DNA of 64,000 bases from assembly GCF_000332975.1 (NCBI RefSeq), contig NZ_BANR01000003.1:620001-684000 (forward strand), written 5' to 3'. Source of the stretch: Gordonia aichiensis NBRC 108223 (GTDB lineage: Bacteria > Actinomycetota > Actinomycetes > Mycobacteriales > Mycobacteriaceae). A model generated the notes under the pieces. That model made no database searches, was not told where the DNA came from, and saw only the letters and a program-made list of their open reading frames with translations. How positions within the stretch are numbered: the stretch's first letter is position 1; each line of letters starts with the position of its first letter. The position numbers and the translations under genes were made by a program. Shown here in pieces: positions 63,496 to 64,000 of this stretch.

Positions 63496-64000
63496 ATGAT
63501 GTCGTGGCCGCGGATCCGGGGGTTGTCTTTCAGCACAATGGGTCGAACGGTGCGGGCCACGGTGTATTCGAGTGATGGGGTGACCAACTACGTGTGGTTC
63601 GCCCCGCCCACGTCGTGGCGAATCGAGAACGCGGACGGTTCACCCTGCTATATCGAGAATGCGACCGATGAGTACCGATTCGGTGAGGACGGCGTCGCTG
63701 TGCACACGTCCAAGTCTCCGAATCGGTTTGTCGCAGTCACGGGTATGTCCCCGACGGCGTTGTTCACCGCTTACCAGATGTGGGCCCCCGCGGAGATTAC
63801 AGGACGCTCGCGGTTCGGTGAACCCCGGCAGGTCGCCGAGACCGAGGTTCGGGGTCGGTGGGGTTGGCACATGGAGTTCGACGATCTCTACGGTGGTCCG
63901 ACGGTCGGTGTAGTGATCGACGCTGAACTCGGAGTCACCCTCTCCTGGATGCAAGGCGAGCAGTGGATGCAGATGGAGTCACCGGTACTCGACGACGATT
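63496..64000 (+). CDS. Unknown protein, C-terminus outside window
   Basis: An open frame of 168 residues that runs off the right edge. It starts MMSWPRIRGLSFSTMGRTVR and is rich in Trp, Tyr and acidic residues with alternating beta-strand character (VRATVYSSDG, NYVWFAPPTSWRIEN, then AELGVTLSWMQGEQW). No signal peptide, membrane helix or known motif is visible. The codon usage is normal and a TAGGTT hexamer lies 7 nt before the ATG, so it is very likely a real gene. No function is proposed. Confidence 0.7.
   Translation, partial: MMSWPRIRGLSFSTMGRTVRATVYSSDGVTNYVWFAPPTSWRIENADGSPCYIENATDEYRFGEDGVAVHTSKSPNRFVAVTGMSPTALFTAYQMWAPAEITGRSRFGEPRQVAETEVRGRWGWHMEFDDLYGGPTVGVVIDAELGVTLSWMQGEQWMQMESPVLDDD

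Overview
The window comes from a high-GC mycolic-acid actinobacterium, most likely Gordonia or a close relative (inference). The grounds are GC-rich codon use, many ATGA/GTGA gene overlaps, mycothiol (mshB), coenzyme F420 (cofG, fbiA, fbiB), methylglucose-lipopolysaccharide and alpha-glucan genes (gpgS, glgM, glgC), an Rpf, whiB2, type VII secretion parts (eccB, eccE) and LIP-type lipases. Gene order from about 25 kb to 51 kb follows the M. tuberculosis Rv1165-Rv1213 corridor. From 51 kb to 58.6 kb it follows Rv3262-Rv3255. The two blocks are joined here.

0-8.9 kb: a partial thioesterase, an FNT channel, a minimal Rpf, a frameshifted enoyl-CoA hydratase and an AI-2E-type permease. Then comes a divergent envelope-stress locus: an ECF sigma factor coupled to a Gls24-associated protein on the minus strand, facing six overlapping genes (three Asp23/Gls24-related proteins, a DUF2273-like protein, a DUF6286-like protein and an AmaP-like anchor). 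8.9-18.1 kb: a WS/DGAT-like acyltransferase, a protein made of fourteen decapeptide repeats, a DNA glycosylase, a secreted protein with a repeated N-terminus, a sugar porter, and a YhhN / lipase-like / secreted-protein cluster whose lipase-like member lacks its serine nucleophile. 18.4-25.1 kb: a thiamine-type ABC importer (thiB, thiP, ATPase) coupled to a MutT-type Nudix, a LIP lipase and an EamA exporter.

25.3-37.5 kb: typA, lpqW, mshB and an Rv1171-like gene. Next is a three-gene operon in which a CofH-like protein without radical-SAM cysteines, a flavin monooxygenase and CofG overlap by 4 bp each. Then come rhodanese and cysteine dioxygenase behind a possible leader peptide, then ferredoxin and dapC. 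37.5-51 kb: dapD, two paralogous small membrane proteins, a zinc alcohol dehydrogenase, dapE, two LOG-family genes, fadD6, folP2, gpgS, a DivIVA-like gene, DUF3117, an rRNA methyltransferase with an apparent CTG start, and divergent glgM/glgC. 51-58.6 kb: Nudix-fbiB-fbiA against whiB2, then an Rv3259-like gene, DUF3499, a TobH-like gene and manA. 58.6-64 kb: divergent eccE/eccB, an HpxO-like urate hydroxylase and a truncated unknown gene.

At least 18 genes have a TANNNT -10 hexamer exactly 6-8 nt before the start codon, the signature of leaderless transcripts. I see no tRNA, rRNA, CRISPR array, insertion sequence or prophage. The window reads as core chromosome with a few lineage-specific oddities.
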